A DNA stretch of 64,000 bases, from the NCBI GenBank assembly GCA_036250195.1, contig JAVHZZ010000010.1:79157257-79221256 (forward strand), written 5' to 3'. This document shows positions 33,796-49,200 of the stretch, piece after piece (the first letter of the stretch is position 1; each line of letters begins with the position of its first letter). The translations under genes were made by a program, and so were the position numbers. The notes below the pieces were generated by a model. It saw only the letters and a program-made list of their open reading frames with translations. It made no database searches and was not told where the DNA came from. The DNA is from Mixophyes australis (taxonomy: Eukaryota; Chordata; Amphibia; Anura; Limnodynastidae).

Positions 33796-36080
33796 GACGT
33801 TTGGCTTAATGTGCCTCACTTCTCATTACAAGTAAAAAAAAAAATCCACATAATGTTTTAGGGATGGACCCAATCACTAGCAATTTCTTTTTGTGTCACA
33901 TGATAGAATCATGTGAGTTGACAGGCATGAATGCCTAGCCCTTCTCCAAATTTGAATACAAAATAAAATAAAAATATATCAGGTTAAAGGAAATCACATG
34001 ACTGTCCTTTGCTTAACATAGGTAGCCTGAAAACGCAACTTCAAGGCTAAATATGTATATTTTTTCCATGTCTGAGATAGATTTTTAGCCAGCATGTGCT
34101 TAGACATTCATCATAAAGATAAATAAACCTAATTTAAATGATCCCGATCTATTTAAGTTCTGCTCTCACTGGTGTGGGGTAATAAAATGGTTAAAAAAAA
34201 CCAGATGAAAGTGTTATTTTTGGCTATTGAACTACATGTCCAATCAAGACCTGTCATTCATCAAGTGTTAGGATATGCTGGTGCGTGTAGTACTATAAGC
34301 ACCAACATGCCATGGCAACCAGTGCCCACTGACACCTGTAGTTCACTTGTAAAATAAAAAACAATGTAAAATAGACAGACTCCTTGAAAAAGTCCTTTAT
34401 TTTAATAAACACTCCCCACACATACCCTCTTTAACCCCTTTTTTGCTCAACTAGATCCAGGAAGGGTCCTCTTCTTTCTTCCATGCTTACAATTGAAATA
34501 ATTAAAATAAGAATATATGTTTAAAATTGAATGATTGCTTTTTACCGCAAATGACAAGCCAAGAGCCTATCATTCTATCAAACAGAACAGCTTTGCTCTG
34601 ATTGGTCAGAACATGAGAAAGCCATTCTGATTATTTAGAAGTATCTAAACCTGGGGTTTAGCTGCAAAAAAGAATATTTATTGTCCATTGATAACCATAG
34701 TATCCTCTATGTAGTCAAATAATGTATCAGAGCCCTGGATGACTACTGCTTATTACAGATTTTTTTGCAGAACATCAGTATTACCAAAATGAAGTGTATT
34801 TATTTCCTGACTAAGACATGTATGTCTTAAATGAATCTCTAGAGTAAGGGCAAATCAGTGTTGCATTTACTAGATCTTGCACTTTTATGCTATTCAATGT
34901 CTTTAGTACATTGCTAAAAATGTTTGTTTCCCTGCAAAGTGGACCTAGATTGTCCTATTGAAAGTACAGGGTGATATACACTTTTTACTAGGATGTACAA
35001 AATAATAAAACAAAAATTAGCCCCCTGCTAACCAGGAAAACTGTCCCAGAATGTGTTTTCTTTCATTAAATAGTCTTAGCTCACAAAAGAACATTTAATT
35101 TTTGACTACAGATCCATGCAGTCACACCAATGAATCTAGCCTGCACTCAGTTATAAACACCCAATTACTCTCATCAGAAGATGATAAATTTTGCAGACCT
35201 ACAGTGGTTACCTTTTTGGCCAAAAATCATGTACTTCTACATTTAAACAACCAGATCTTCACATAAATAGGCACATAATTCACAAAATGGCATTTGACAT
35301 TTTCGTAGTTGACCCTCACAGAATAACATTTCAGATGCAATATTATACAACGCAAACTTTTTCTCATTACGTTAAGTAAATCAAAATACAATGCAACACA
35401 CATGCATGTTACAATTACATTGTATACATTAATATTTTAGTTGTAATACTACTACTACTACAACTTCTAATAATAATAATAATAATAATAATTTGATTTA
35501 TTACTATGAAATTGTATAAAATATACTTAAATGTATATATAGCCTTAACATTCCATAGACAGAAATGTATCATTTCAATTACCTAATTACCAAATTGAAT
35601 TCAAGTTTCAAGCAAACAAAAATAAGGGGCAAACATTACACCTAAAATAGGCAGTGAAGGCAGATATGGTTACAAGGTTAAAAAAAGACTTAAGAAGGAA
35701 TAACCAAGAAAAACATTTAACAAGTGAGTGCTCAGCTGCTACACTAAAGATACATTTACACATTATGTTTTTGCTCATTAAAAAAAGGGAAAAAATATAA
35801 TCACTAATGAATTGAACAAATGCAGTTAGGGCAGTAAGTGGTATACTAACTAAAAGTCATACTTACACTTATCTATTTCTACAGAACATATAATCATAAC
35901 CAAATAAAAGAGATATGAATGTAAACACACATACATAGGCATACTTTACATAGAGTGTACAGTACACACCTCGTTCCAGCATCCTCCCTTACACTTGCAG
36001 CTAAAGGACAGACCAGTACCTCCTCCCAAGTTACCTGTGTGGAGCAATCCTGGCGCTGTGCCAAGCTACCTTGACAAGTG
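33796..36080. other. upstream flank of the mucin gene
   Basis: AT-rich with a (TAA)n microsatellite at about 35468-35492. No other gene was found between the LTR-like repeat and the mucin promoter. Confidence 0.5.
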
Positions 36081-36088
36081 TATATAAA
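36081..36088 (+). promoter_or_regulatory. TATA box of the mucin gene
   Basis: TATATAAA lies 69 bp before the mucin start codon, which puts transcription initiation near 36110-36115 and gives a short 5' UTR. The position relative to the signal-peptide exon is the main support. Confidence 0.7.
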
Positions 36089-36156
36089 GATCACCAAAGG
36101 ACTGACCAACCCGTTCCTTGCCTATCATCCACAGTGCTGCCCCAGCTTGTAAGACG

Positions 36157-36217
36157 ATGGGAACCTTCAATGGGATCCCACTGTGGATCCTACTAGTCAT
36201 CTTAGGCACACTACATG
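36157..36217 (+). CDS. mucin exon 1: signal peptide
   Basis: Residues 1-20. A hydrophobic core ([11 protein letters not shown]) follows a short N-region; cleavage is probably near the exon junction. Donor GTACGT, phase 1. Intron 1 (36218-39258) holds two fold-back MITEs, an (AT)n and a (CTAT)n. Confidence 0.88.
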
Positions 36218-36687
36218 GTACGTATTCTACTCCATATGCTGTGAACAATCTAATGAAGTAAATCCATAGATATTGCAAAAGAAAAGCATATCTGTAAATG
36301 TAACGCTTTGCTTTTAAACATTTTTTTTCCAACAGAAAATATATATATATTATGAAAAAAAAATATTTGTAAAGGAAAGTATTACCTGCTTCACTGACAT
36401 ATACACTAATCCAGTGTGGTTACAGGTCTTAAACTATAGTATTTACTATAAATTAACATTTCCCATCAAAATAAATGTATGGAATAGAGAAACATTGCCT
36501 ACATTATTTTGCATTACATTATGGTACTACAGATGCAAACATAATCTTGAAATATATCCTAAATTTTTTTTAAAAATTAAAAACTGATCATTCATTTTGC
36601 ATATTTCAAGTAAAAATTGATAAAAAATGTTTTTTGAGCTCTACTACATAAAAGGATATTTTGTATCTATTGAACAAAAAATCTCAT

Positions 36688-36733
<46 letters not shown>

Positions 36734-37334
36734 TATATATATTTTAGTTCATAACATTAAACAATAGAATGTTATTATTTAATTATATACCAAAACCAAT
36801 ATACTGTATATTTTTATTAGATTTATATTCTTTGTTAGCTTTCTTTATTTTATCTCTCTCAATACAGTCACTAGGGGGTAAATGTATCAAGCTGAGAGTT
36901 TTCCGGCGGGTTTGAAAAGTGGAGGTGTTGCCTATAGCAACCAATCAGATTCTAGCTGTCATTTTGTAGAATGTACTAAATAAATGATAGCTAGAATCTG
37001 ATTGGTTTTTCAAACATGCCGGAAAACTCTCAGCTTGATACATTTACCCCTAGAGGTTTTGACTAAATAAGTACATTTTTGTTTGGGTTAGAAATTGGAA
37101 CAATATTTTATATACCTATCTGTGAGTCTTTATGCATTTACAAATTTGTGTGTTTTAAAATGTTCAAGTAGTTTAACAACTGTTTGTACTTTATGGCTTA
37201 ACCCTACTGTTTGTGTGGAGACAGGCTTAACAAGCTTATAACAAGCACATAAATCATTACAAATACTGTAGCAATGTGTGTTATAGTAACAGAATTGTGG
37301 ACGATCCTCTGTTTCAGAAATTTACCTGGTTGTA

Positions 37335-37406
<72 letters not shown>

Positions 37407-40400
37407 TTATCTATCTGGCTGTGTGTCTGTCTGTCTGTCACATTTCCAAAACTGTTCTGCTAAATATTTGCGTTGTTACACATTTGGCTGCAACACTTTT
37501 CAAATTTCACTGGTGGAATTTGGCTGTAAGTGTTCTCAATCCTATTCTAATCACATCACACAGCAGAATGATTTGTCCATTGCAAACTGAGCTCTTTTTC
37601 ACAAACTTTACAAATACAGAGTATAATGGCAGAGCATGCAAAAGTCAGTTTACACTAAATTTTGCTCCAACTTTGCTTATCCCTAGCTAACTATATCCCA
37701 CAAATCTGCATTATCTTGGTTTAATGCATTGTTATGAAAGAGAGATTAGTGATATTGCTTTAAGGTGGAAGCGAATAGTAATTCCTGTGATGCTATGTAA
37801 ATCTCTGCGAAAGAGTGGCTCATGTCCAGCCAGTGGGAACAGCACACAGGAGTGGTGACAGCAGCTTGGAAAACAGGTGTATTTGGTTTGATTACTTTAT
37901 ACCGATGTAAGAGTTCTGCAAAGCTATGAGTAGATATGTGATTTACTGCTTGTTATATTATTTGTATTTTTTCATGCAAGAAAAATACAATAAAGAAAAA
38001 ATAATCAAAGCCTGGAATGTTTTTTCTAGCAGTTCCTATGAGGTTTCATTGCAGATTTAAGGACTTTAAGTTGAACTCAAATTGCGTTGTTGACATATAA
38101 TATGCTTTTTTACTTCTGTGCAATTTCACAAAGCAGTAGTGATTTGTTCGCATGCTCAGATGTAAAAAAGCATATTATACACCAACAATGCAATTTGCAT
38201 TCAACTTAACATGAGCCCCTTAATGCAGATAATATCAGGATTTCCAATTGCATTAAGATTAAAATGAAGAACGATTATGTAGGGAAAGGGAATATTACTG
38301 TCCAAAAGATGACTGCCTTTCCTAAAAAATAGTGTCAGAAGGTATTTGTTGTGTGTTTTGCCGATAAGTGATCACACTGGACAGTATGACTGGAAAATAG
38401 AGATTTATTAAAAGGGCAAATATTTGATTTCATGTTAATGGTTTTAATTAAAAAAATAGCAGCATTATTGCAAAAAACATTCTGGATTTTAAAGATGTAC
38501 TAAATCACATCGTCAGGTCATGACTCAAGTGTGATTGCTGTCATCAGCTTTCTTTTTTCTATAGTTTACACTTTACGTAGCTTTATGAATGAAATCCTGT
38601 TTAAAAAAAAGTGACTGTGTGAATGAGCTCTTAACCAGTCCTGGATTCATTGATGTATATTCTTAATTAAAGTTTTTCACATTGAAGTTTGGCAGTGTTA
38701 TGTATAGTAATTAAAAAATTCCCTAGTCTGATTACATTAAATTAAATTATTAAGGATATTTCTTTTGACAGAAGGTTTGAATAAAATAGTTTGAGAAGCT
38801 ACAAGGTAGATATATTTCGAAGCCTAATATGGCTCATAGCTGTGGGCAATAGTTGGGAGTCAACTATATCTGTATAAAGTAAAGTATTGTAAGTTCTGTC
38901 ATGGTAAGTGAAGTTTCACATTCATATCTGTGAATGCTCTAAAATGACTATACATACATGAATTACCTTGTATTAAAGGAAAGTGATCCTTAAAGTAAGT
39001 ATTTTTGGAATTATATGTTACAAACATCATTGTAAGTATTTATTGAGATCTATGTCTACAGTAGACTGAGCCAACCATGTCCTACAACTTAAAGAGCAAT
39101 ACTATGTTATCTTCTGGCCTCTGTATTTTGAATAATTTATACATTTTTATTGAATTATGCATTGAGAAAAAAGCCAAATAATATCTTTCCTCATGTAAAT
39201 TAATTGTTGAAATCTCATTCTGTTTTATAAACCCTCCTTTATTTTATTTTCAATACAGCTCAATTGTATGATGGGGACTATAGTGTAGATGAGACTATTG
39301 ACTACACTGTTGATGAAACTCTGCAAGGACAACAGCAGCAACAGCAACAACAACAACAGCAGCAGCAGCAGCAGCAACAAGACAGTAAGTATGAATATGA
39401 ATACCATTAATCTATAATGTATACAACAAACTATGGCTTACAGAGTAATGTTCTCTACTGATAACATAGGACATCATTTTCATTTGATGGTTTAATAGAT
39501 AAGCGACTCATGCTCTCATTCTTGTCGTAGGTCAACATAAAAAAACACCAAAACTTAATAATTATTTATTACTAGCAGTATACATATGCTTATTTGGTCC
39601 TCGACTAACATTTACCATAATATTTTTCAGTTTTGATAAGTGGACCTCCAAGAATATCAGTGATCGCAGGGACTGCAAAAAACCCTCCTGTGAAGGGTAA
39701 GTTGTGGATATTAAATTATATTTCTACTAAAATATTTATACTGAAAGATTTTCTTATTAACACATCAACATTAGTTAATGGTCAAATCCACAGGTAAATT
39801 AGCTAAGTGCATGCACTTACTGTTGACAGCTAACAATAACCAAATCCAGCTTGGTGGCAAGGGAAGTATAGTCCAGTTGAACCACCAGAGGAATCTAAGA
39901 GCATCTTCCACATCGTTTGAAGAAGTTCAGTCGGTAACAATGGCGTGTGTTATCCAGAGCACTCCATTCTGGTCTACTGAATAGTTAAACTTTGCTATCA
40001 TACTTATACCATTAAAATAAAGATATAGCCAGTAAATAGAGGTTTTGTACTGAGTAACTACACAAATTGGCAATGTAAAGTAACGCATCTCAGAAGTTTT
40101 TCAGGCCAGGTGACAAAGCAAAGTCCTAGTAATTGTAATCATCAGGAAACTTATCAGATTGATTTTTTAAAACAGTGAAACTATTGTGATATTGGGACAT
40201 TTTGCTTAAACACAATCTCCTCCATATCATGCAGCTATCAACACAGCTCACAATAACAGGGTGTGTAGCACCTGGGGAAACTTCAACTTTAAGAACTTTG
40301 ATGGAGATATCTTCCACTTCCCGGGCACCTGCAACTATGTCTATGCATCTCACTGCAAGAGCTCATATGAAGATTTCAACATCCAGATACGGCGCAGTGT

Positions 40401-43400
40401 CGTGGACAATGTCCCAGTCATTGACAAGATCTCCATGAAACTAGACGGACTTGTAGTGCAGATTGACCATAATGCCGTTGCAGTCAATGGAAAAGGGTAA
40501 GGTGCTATAAAGGTAATATCTTTCAATGATAGCTACTTCAATGTCACCAAGTCACACAGTCAGAGCCAGATTGTACACTGGCAACCAACACGCCTCCCCC
40601 CACACACACCAGGGGCCAAATTGCCCTATGCTGTTTTTATGTTTGTTCTGTGTTTTGTTTTGTTTTTGTTTTTTGTTGAGTTCAGTTTACTCAACATTTT
40701 TGTGTTTGTTTGTTTGTCTTTTGATGGATGTAGTTGAGAGATGGGGCCCAAACCAAAACCTTGAGTAGAGCCCCATGAAGTTTTAATGTGACTCTGCATA
40801 CAGTACGACTCACTTAATTGTAATTTACCATCATAGTATCTTAACTAGGAGCTCAGCCTTGTACTGAAAAACTATGTGCTTGGAACGAATGTCTTGCAGA
40901 TGTACAGGAAAAACAATCAGTCAAACAAATTAAATAAAGTGGGCATAAGCACAGATCAGTCTGGGAAATAGATCATTAATATTATTATTATTATTATTAA
41001 TTTTTATTTATAGGGCGCCACTAGGTATTCGTAGCGCCGTACAGGGACATACAGAAACACGATACAGGGTGAGACAGCACGGTACAGTTAACAAAAAGCA
41101 CAGTAACTCAGAAGCTCAATGTACAGCTAGATGAAAGGTGAGAGCCCCCAGCGGTGAAGCTAGAGGGCCAGAAGGGCAGGAGGACCTCACGGAGGAGACA
41201 AGGAGCTGGAGAGCAGAGTTAAGGTGGTGGAGAACAGGAGGAGAGGAGGCCCTGCTCGAAGGAGCGTACAATCTAAGGGAAGGGTAGGACGGACAGATAC
41301 ACAAGGGTAGGAGGAGGAAAGGGGGTCGAAATAAATAGATTGGTCCTATTTGTCTGTGTTTCTTTTGTTCATTGCTCAATGATGTTTTGAGGATTGATCC
41401 ATAAGATGGTTTAAGCTTATCTTAAGTATTTTAAAAATCAATAAGAATATCCTCCTATGTATTTAGGAAATATAACAACCCCTTCATCCAAATTGACTGC
41501 ATATCTTGTCAGGGCCATATGAACCATATTATTTTTTTTAATGGGGGAGGTCTGGACCCACTCACAGGCCTGAGGTCCAGACTTATTTCCCATATGCCTT
41601 TATTATAATCCAGCAATGATTCACAGTTTTGAAATGTATTGTCTAATAGGCTTCAATAGTATGGATTGTTGGGATTACTTGGACCTGAAAGCGGGTAGAC
41701 TCTTAAGGGAAATTATCCAAAATAAAATGATTAGCTCATTCATAAAAATTAAGCCAGTATTAACTTTACTAATATATCTCCCAATTATTCCCCAGAGTCC
41801 AGCTGCCTTTTGGTGGTTCTGGAGTTCAGATTGAGAAACACGGAGTATATCTCTCAGTGACCACAAAACTTGGTCTGGTCTTTATGTGGAATGATGATGA
41901 TAGTCTACTGGTAAGAAGTAGAAATGGATTACTTTGCCATCATTTGACCTGTAATTGGGCATTCCTTGCCCTTTGTTATTTTGCTGTAACTAATTTTTTC
42001 TTCATCTCCTTAATATGTAGCTGGAACTAGATGAAAAGTATGCCAACCAGACCTGTGGGTTGTGTGGCGACTTCAATGGTATCTCAATCCACAATGAATT
42101 CATTTCCAATGGTCAGTTTCACTTGGTTGCATGTTCTGTTGTAATATACAGAATAATAGTCCTAATAAATTAATAATAAAATAATATCCTTAATCAACAC
42201 TGAATATAACAATGTCTATCAAATATTGTTATATTTTAGGAAGGATATAAGGGAGGGGGCAATTGTGAAGTTAGAAGACAGGAAAACTGTTGTGTTGTCC
42301 AAAGCAACCATGTAGTTTTCTATACTAAAACACATATGAAATATTATTTGCTGCGATGGGCAACGCCATACTTTTCATGTGTATTTGCATTTATAAATGT
42401 CATTTATAAGTGCAAATGTTTATAAATGTCACTGTATATTATACCAGTGGATCCCAAACTGGCCCTGGCCGAGGCACCCTGTGAGATCGCCGAGGCACAC
42501 CAAGGAGCCTAGGCACACAGTTTGGGAACCACTGTATTATACAAATACAACTGTATATTATACAATACAATGCATGCTATTTGCACAACATTAGGTCTTT
42601 CAATTAATTAAAGATTGATTCAACTGACTAAGATATGGGGCATTATCGCACTCATTTTCAGACACATGACAAGATTCTTCTTATAAATACATATTTTTTA
42701 TGTGCAGGAGTCCAGATCACAGAAGCTCAGTTTGGAAACTTGCAGAAGTTAGATGGACCCACAGAGCAGTGTCAAGATGTCCCACCTACACCCAAGAGCA
42801 ACTGCACAGATTATGTAAGTAATGGGACCATGGCTGATCAGGTTTGTGGACCATGTCTTATTACTATAACTATGAAACAATGTCATGAAAAGATTACTAT
42901 TGAACAACACCAATTCGATGTTTATCAGCAATAGCTTGTGTGATAATAGGGTTTTTGTGCCTATTATAGGAACATGTCTGTGAATCCATCCTTCTGGGTT
43001 CAACCTTCTCAAGCTGTCATTCCTTGGTGGGTGTTGATAGATACATTGAAGCTTGTGTGCAAGACCTATGTCGCTGTGATAGCAAAACTACTGCTTTGTG
43101 CATGTGTAACACAATTTCTGAGTACTCAAGGCAGTGTGCCCATGCTGGAGGTCAACCAGAGAACTGGAGAACTAAAGATCTGTGCCGTAAGTGTCATTTT
43201 TTCGAATATTGTATGAAACTATCAATTTCAAAGACAGTAAATATGTGCAGTGATGAAGCCATATATCAGATATACTATTATGAGTACCCAAAGGGTCAGG
43301 TACATGAAGTGAAACTTAATATTTTCATTATTTCCCTAAAGCTATAACATGTCCTTATAACATGAAATACAAGGAATGTGGATCCCCTTGTGCTGACTCC

Positions 43401-46226
43401 TGTACTAATCCAGAAAGAAGTGTTCTTTGTGAAAACCACTGTTTAGAAGGTTGCTTCTGTCCTCCAGGTATGCACATTCTATATATATGTATGGGGATTG
43501 ATAATATAAACATTTTTTATTATTTCTCTTTATATTGTTTTCTAAAAAAATAAAAATAAAATGATTTCCTTATTCTTTGTAGGGACGGTATTTGATGACA
43601 TTAACAACTCTGGCTGTGTCCCACTTGAAAAGTGCTCTTGTACTTTCAACAGTAACAGCTATGCTGCTGGAACAACTTACGCTACAGCTTGTAGCACTTG
43701 GTGAGTCAATATTCTGCTGTTGATAAAATATGTGATGCACTTGAATCCAATGTACATGACTCTACAAAGATGAGTTCTACAGCACCATTCAATGGACAAA
43801 AATAAAAGTACCACTATTTTATTATATTACCATCACAGAGAAAACAGCTCGTTGGTGGCATCAATGTGACTATGTACAGTAGTCCTATGAATACCTGCAT
43901 TATGTATGTGGTATCAGTCAGACAATTGCACTCTTTCCAACTGGGTGTTGTACAGTTTGATTTCCAAGCCAATCATAATATTAACCTGCACTCAGTTTAC
44001 TAGCAGCAACACCCTTCAATCAAACAATATATGTTTAAGTGCAAACTCCCCTCTTTGATTAATAGATGGTAATGTTTTATAAAGGGTTTGTAACATACCA
44101 CCACCCTGATATGCCTTGAACTCAACAAGGCTCTAATCTTTTTAATATTGACTTTAGCTGGTAGAGATAAGAACTGGCTCTTTGGGATTATCAGCTTTGC
44201 TTTGCCACTACACATTTTGGAATCAGGCCACCTATAAAAAAAAATGTTTTTAAGGTGACACACTAGCAGGGTAAGGCTTGCAAATTTCAGCCTGGGGGGC
44301 AAGAATCGACTCAGCAGCCTATTTTAATGGCAAAAAATGGAGGTGGCCCAGTGATCCAGCCCAAGGTAGCCCATTATGGGATTGACATGGGGGGCAGATG
44401 TCCCCAGCCCCCCAGCCCCTCCAGCCCCTGCACTCTAGTAAATATAATTACAACTACACTAACTAAGGGTGCATATTATAATGAGTGCTGTCTAGTGTCA
44501 CTCATAAGTATCGAAATAGAAAAAGCAATAACAGCACACCAACATAAAAAATATACAAGATAGATTCATATTGTTGAAGGACAAAAATAACATACACATT
44601 CAGTGTGTAGATTAACAGGGACAATTGTGATTATATGTCCACCTTTCTACTGCTTCATACTTAGAAATTGAGGGTAGGTACAGGCCATTTTTGAGTCCTA
44701 TGTGTTTCCATGCAGGCTTATTGAGCATTGCATCTAGTTTTTAATTAATAGAAAAGGAGCTGTAAAACCATTATTTCAGCTTATAACCAGAGCTGAATAA
44801 CTTTGTAAAAACAAAAATATGAATAAGGATCGATGCAATAGCTTCAATATACTTACGATGGCTGTTATATAACTCGCTCCTCCAATTCTACCACCATTTC
44901 CACCTCTTTGCCAGCAGCTGATTATTCCAACGTTAGCAATTGGAAGTGTGATTCATTTAGAGTTAATAGTAAATAGAGCTAGAAAGTGCAGATTTGCACC
45001 TTGCCAAAGCCATATTGCATGGTCAAGGGGCAAATTTAAAATATGTGGACAGATTAAAGTTGAGAAGGGAGCGGATCCTTGTGCAACCCTTAACCATAGT
45101 GTAAAAATAAAGCTGGTAAGTATTTGTGTGCTACATTCAAAATCAGGCACTATTCTCCCTGTATGCAAACAAAATTACATTTGCATCCCTTGTATCACAT
45201 CATGGTTTGTCCTGGTCCAAATGTGCACCCAATAGCTGGATGTGCTCTAAATTCTAAATAAGTCTAAATAAAGCCCAATATATTCCATGGCTATAACATT
45301 CAAATTCACATCTGATTCCTCATTTAGGGTGTTTTGGCTGTCACTAGAACCAGGGGAGGGATGGCAAATTTTAGCCCGGGGGGGAAGACTCAACTTAGCA
45401 GCCTATTAGGAACATTTTAAAGGAAAATAAATGTAGGTGGCCCAGTGACCTGCCCAAGTTAGCCCACTATGGGACTGGCCCAAGGGCAGATGCCCCCCTG
45501 CCACCCAGCCCAGCCTGCCCCTGACTAGAACCCATTAACCAATGTATGTACAGTGAGTCAATCCCTAGTTAACACATATAAAATATTCTGCACTTTGATT
45601 TATGTATTTCTCTGCCAACACTTCTGTGTAGGAAGTACCTGAGGTTATATCTACTGATAACTTTTGACCTGTCTTGTGATTTTAATATGCAGAAAAACAA
45701 ATATAGCTGCATGTGATGTTTGCCTTTGAGTATCACATAGGAAACAAAAAAATGTCACACATTAATCATGTTAGCTGACATATTCTAGTTAAGATTTTCA
45801 ATCAAATTACTTCATTATGTTGTTCAGTTTTATCATTATGGACAAATCACACTATAAGTTATTATTTAAAAATGTATTTTCTTAAAGAAAGGAGAATGTG
45901 CAATTACATCATTCATATGACATTTGTCTGCCCTCTAGTGCTTTCTGTTATATGAGTACTCTTTTTAATTGCATTTATTTTCTATTTATTTTAAAAAAGC
46001 GTATGCACAGCAGGAAAGTGGAAGTGTCAGAACATTCCTTGTCCCGCAACCTGTTCCTTAGATGGAGGATCTCACATTACAACTTATGACCAAACTCATT
46101 ACAACATACATGGTGACTGCAACTATGTGTTGACCAAGGTAAGGCAATATAGTATTTGGTAGCACAATGGTTTATCATTAGTATAAAATTGATATTTTAT
46201 TAGATAACATAAGCCATGTCTAGAAA

Positions 46227-46266
<40 letters not shown>

Positions 46267-49200
46267 TGCTTTAGCAGACATAGAAACTGCTATTGGGGCC
46301 CTAAATAAAAGCCACTACTCTTAGAAGCATACTTCATTCTGATAGCAAATAAATTTGTCAGGCAATAATTGTATGCTATACAGGGGCAGGCTGGGCTCGG
46401 GGACAGAGGGGTCCCATAGTGGGCTACTTTGGGCTGGGTCACAGGGCCACCTGCATTTTTTTCCCTTTAAAATAAGTTGCTGAAACATGTCTTGCCCCAT
46501 GGGCTGAAATTTGCCAGCCTTCCCCTGATGCTACATCTGTTGAGGATAAATTGCACATATGTCAAGAATCTGTTGCTTTAGGATGGGGAAAAACTTACTG
46601 AAGTAGATGATGGGTGGATATATATGTATTCTCCGCTTTTTCTGGATTTTAAACCTCTCATTACACTGATTATACATCACAGAGATTATAACGATGCAGG
46701 TGTTGAATTGCGCTCTTAATGAATACTAAAGTGATCATGTACCACTTGTCCACTTATTAATTGTGATCTCACCCCTTTATGAAAAAAAGATTAGAAATGA
46801 CAGAAGATTAGAATAGTATAAAGAATACCTGTGTGCTTTTTCGAGATTACATTTTTATGACGATTCCTTCTACACACAGGAGTGCAGTGGTAATTCCTTT
46901 ACCATATTAACAGAGCTTCGTAAATGTGGACTGACGGAAAGTGAGACCTGCCTTAAGAGTGTCACCCTCATCCTTAACGGAGGCGAAACCGTAAGTGTCC
47001 ATTGTGCCTATATGATTTTAACTTTTTTGTTTTTGCAGTATTCATGACTCTGTTATTTTATTACATCTTATATAAGCTCCCAGAAATTTTAAATGAAAGG
47101 CTAGAATTGTACAATCTAAAGTTTGCTCAGGGCAAAACGTCTACTATATCATTTCTTTTAGGTCTCAAATAAAAAAGAGCCTATTCCCACTTATCATGGT
47201 GGTTTGCATTCATTAAGAGTTTTTTTTATGGAAAAATAAGAAGTGTGAGTTAAATATTTGGGGAGAATAAAGGAGGTCAGTTTAGAGAAACCAGTACATA
47301 TAGATCTTTATGTATTATTAATTTAAAGCACTATTCTTTTATTTACATTATTATAGTTTATATGTATGAGCATATTTTTTAACTATTTTGTACATCGCTC
47401 ACCTTCTGTGCTTCTTACCCAGATTGTAGTTATCAAGCCTTGTGGCAGTGTGTTTGTGAACAGCATCTATACTCAGCTGCCTGTATCTGCAGGTAGGGTA
47501 CAAGGTTGAAAAAAATATTTGCTATAACTCGCTGTGATAATGACACAGTAATTCTAATGAGGGCATTTTAAATTACAGCCAATGTCACCATCTTCAGACC
47601 ATCCTCCTTCTACATTATTGTCCAAACTACTTTGGGCGTACAACTAGTGGCTCAGCTCACTCCATTCATGCAGGTCTATGTGGTCCTAGAACCCTCTATG
47701 AAGGGCCTGACATGTGGTAAGTTTTATCTCTGAGCTTTTCCCCCCACTTTGTGAACTGCAGTGTGGATGGCAGATCCCTAATAACCAGTTCATCTTCCCA
47801 GGTCTCTGTGGAAACTACAATGACAAACAGACAGATGAATTCCAGACCATTAATGGTGTTATTGAAGGCACACCAGCATCTTTTGCCAACACCTGGAAGA
47901 CCCAAGGAAGCTGTGCTAATGTTAAGAATGTCTATGAAGACCCTTGCACCCTTAGTGTGGAAAATGGTAAGATGTGACCTGTGTTATATGTATCAAAATG
48001 AGTTCTATAATAAATGGATGATAACTTTGATTTATAGAAGCCCTGAAATCAATGCTTATTTTGCAAGTATTATACTTGCATCTTGGGCTAAGAGACAAAC
48101 ATGAAAGAGTTAATAACTATGGGCCTGATTCATTAAGGATCTTAAGAAACTTCTAATTTCAGTCTCCTGGACAAAACCATGTTACAATGCAAGGGGTGCA
48201 AATTAGTATTCTGTTTTTCCCATAAGTTAAATACTGACTGTTTTTTTCACGTAGCACACAAATTCTTGATAGCTTATTTGTACACTGAAATTTAAAGTTG
48301 ATATTTGTGTGCTACATGAAAAAACAGACAGTATTTAACTTATGTGCAAAACAGAATACTAATTTGCACCCCTTGCATTGTAACATGGCTTTGTCCAGGA
48401 GACTTAAATAAGAAGTTTCTTAAGTTAAGATCCTTAATGAATCAGGCCCTATACCAGTAAACCATTTCTCTTTGAATAGTGACAGTTTCCATTGCAGTAT
48501 ATTTGTATTAAATGTATACCTGGAAATGTGAACATTAGCTTTAATGAGCCTGTTGACACAATACATGTAAGATAATATGTCGTGCTTGGCTGTTTCCCTT
48601 ATTACAGAGAAATATGCCCAGTATTGGTGTGGTCTGATATCCGACACAACTGGTCCATTTGCTGCCTGCCATGCTACAGTCAATCCTGATGTTTACAAAC
48701 AAGTAAGCACATAACTTTACGTTTATTTGGTTGCCATGCTGTTTGCATTTAAAGCACATGTATAATATATTTAACGATTAATCTAGAACAGAACATGTAA
48801 TGATCTAACAAAGGATTTAAAATGATTGCAAACTGTTGTGTTCCTTCTCAGAACTGCATGTTTGATACCTGTAACTGTGAGAAAAGTGAGGACTGCATGT
48901 GTGCTTCCCTCTCATCTTATGTTCGAGCCTGCGCTTCCAAAGGGGTCATACTGACTGGATGGAGAGGCACTGCATGCTGTAAGGAAGAGAGAACTCTTTA
49001 CCAATTCCAATTCAGAATAGCATTTTATTTTTTAAATCCAATGAATGAGCTTGTCAGTGCTTGATCCAACTATTTCAGTGGTTCCCAAACTGTGCGCCTA
49101 GGATCCCTGGGGTGCCTTGGAGGTCTCACAGGGGTGCCTCGGCCAGGGCCAGTGGTAAGCACGGCGGGGGACTACTTGGTAATTATTTTGGCTTAGGGGT

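Noticed and set aside
37274..37690. ORFs rich in Leu-Ser-Ile-Tyr repeats
   Set aside because: Product of a (CTAT)n microsatellite in intron 1.
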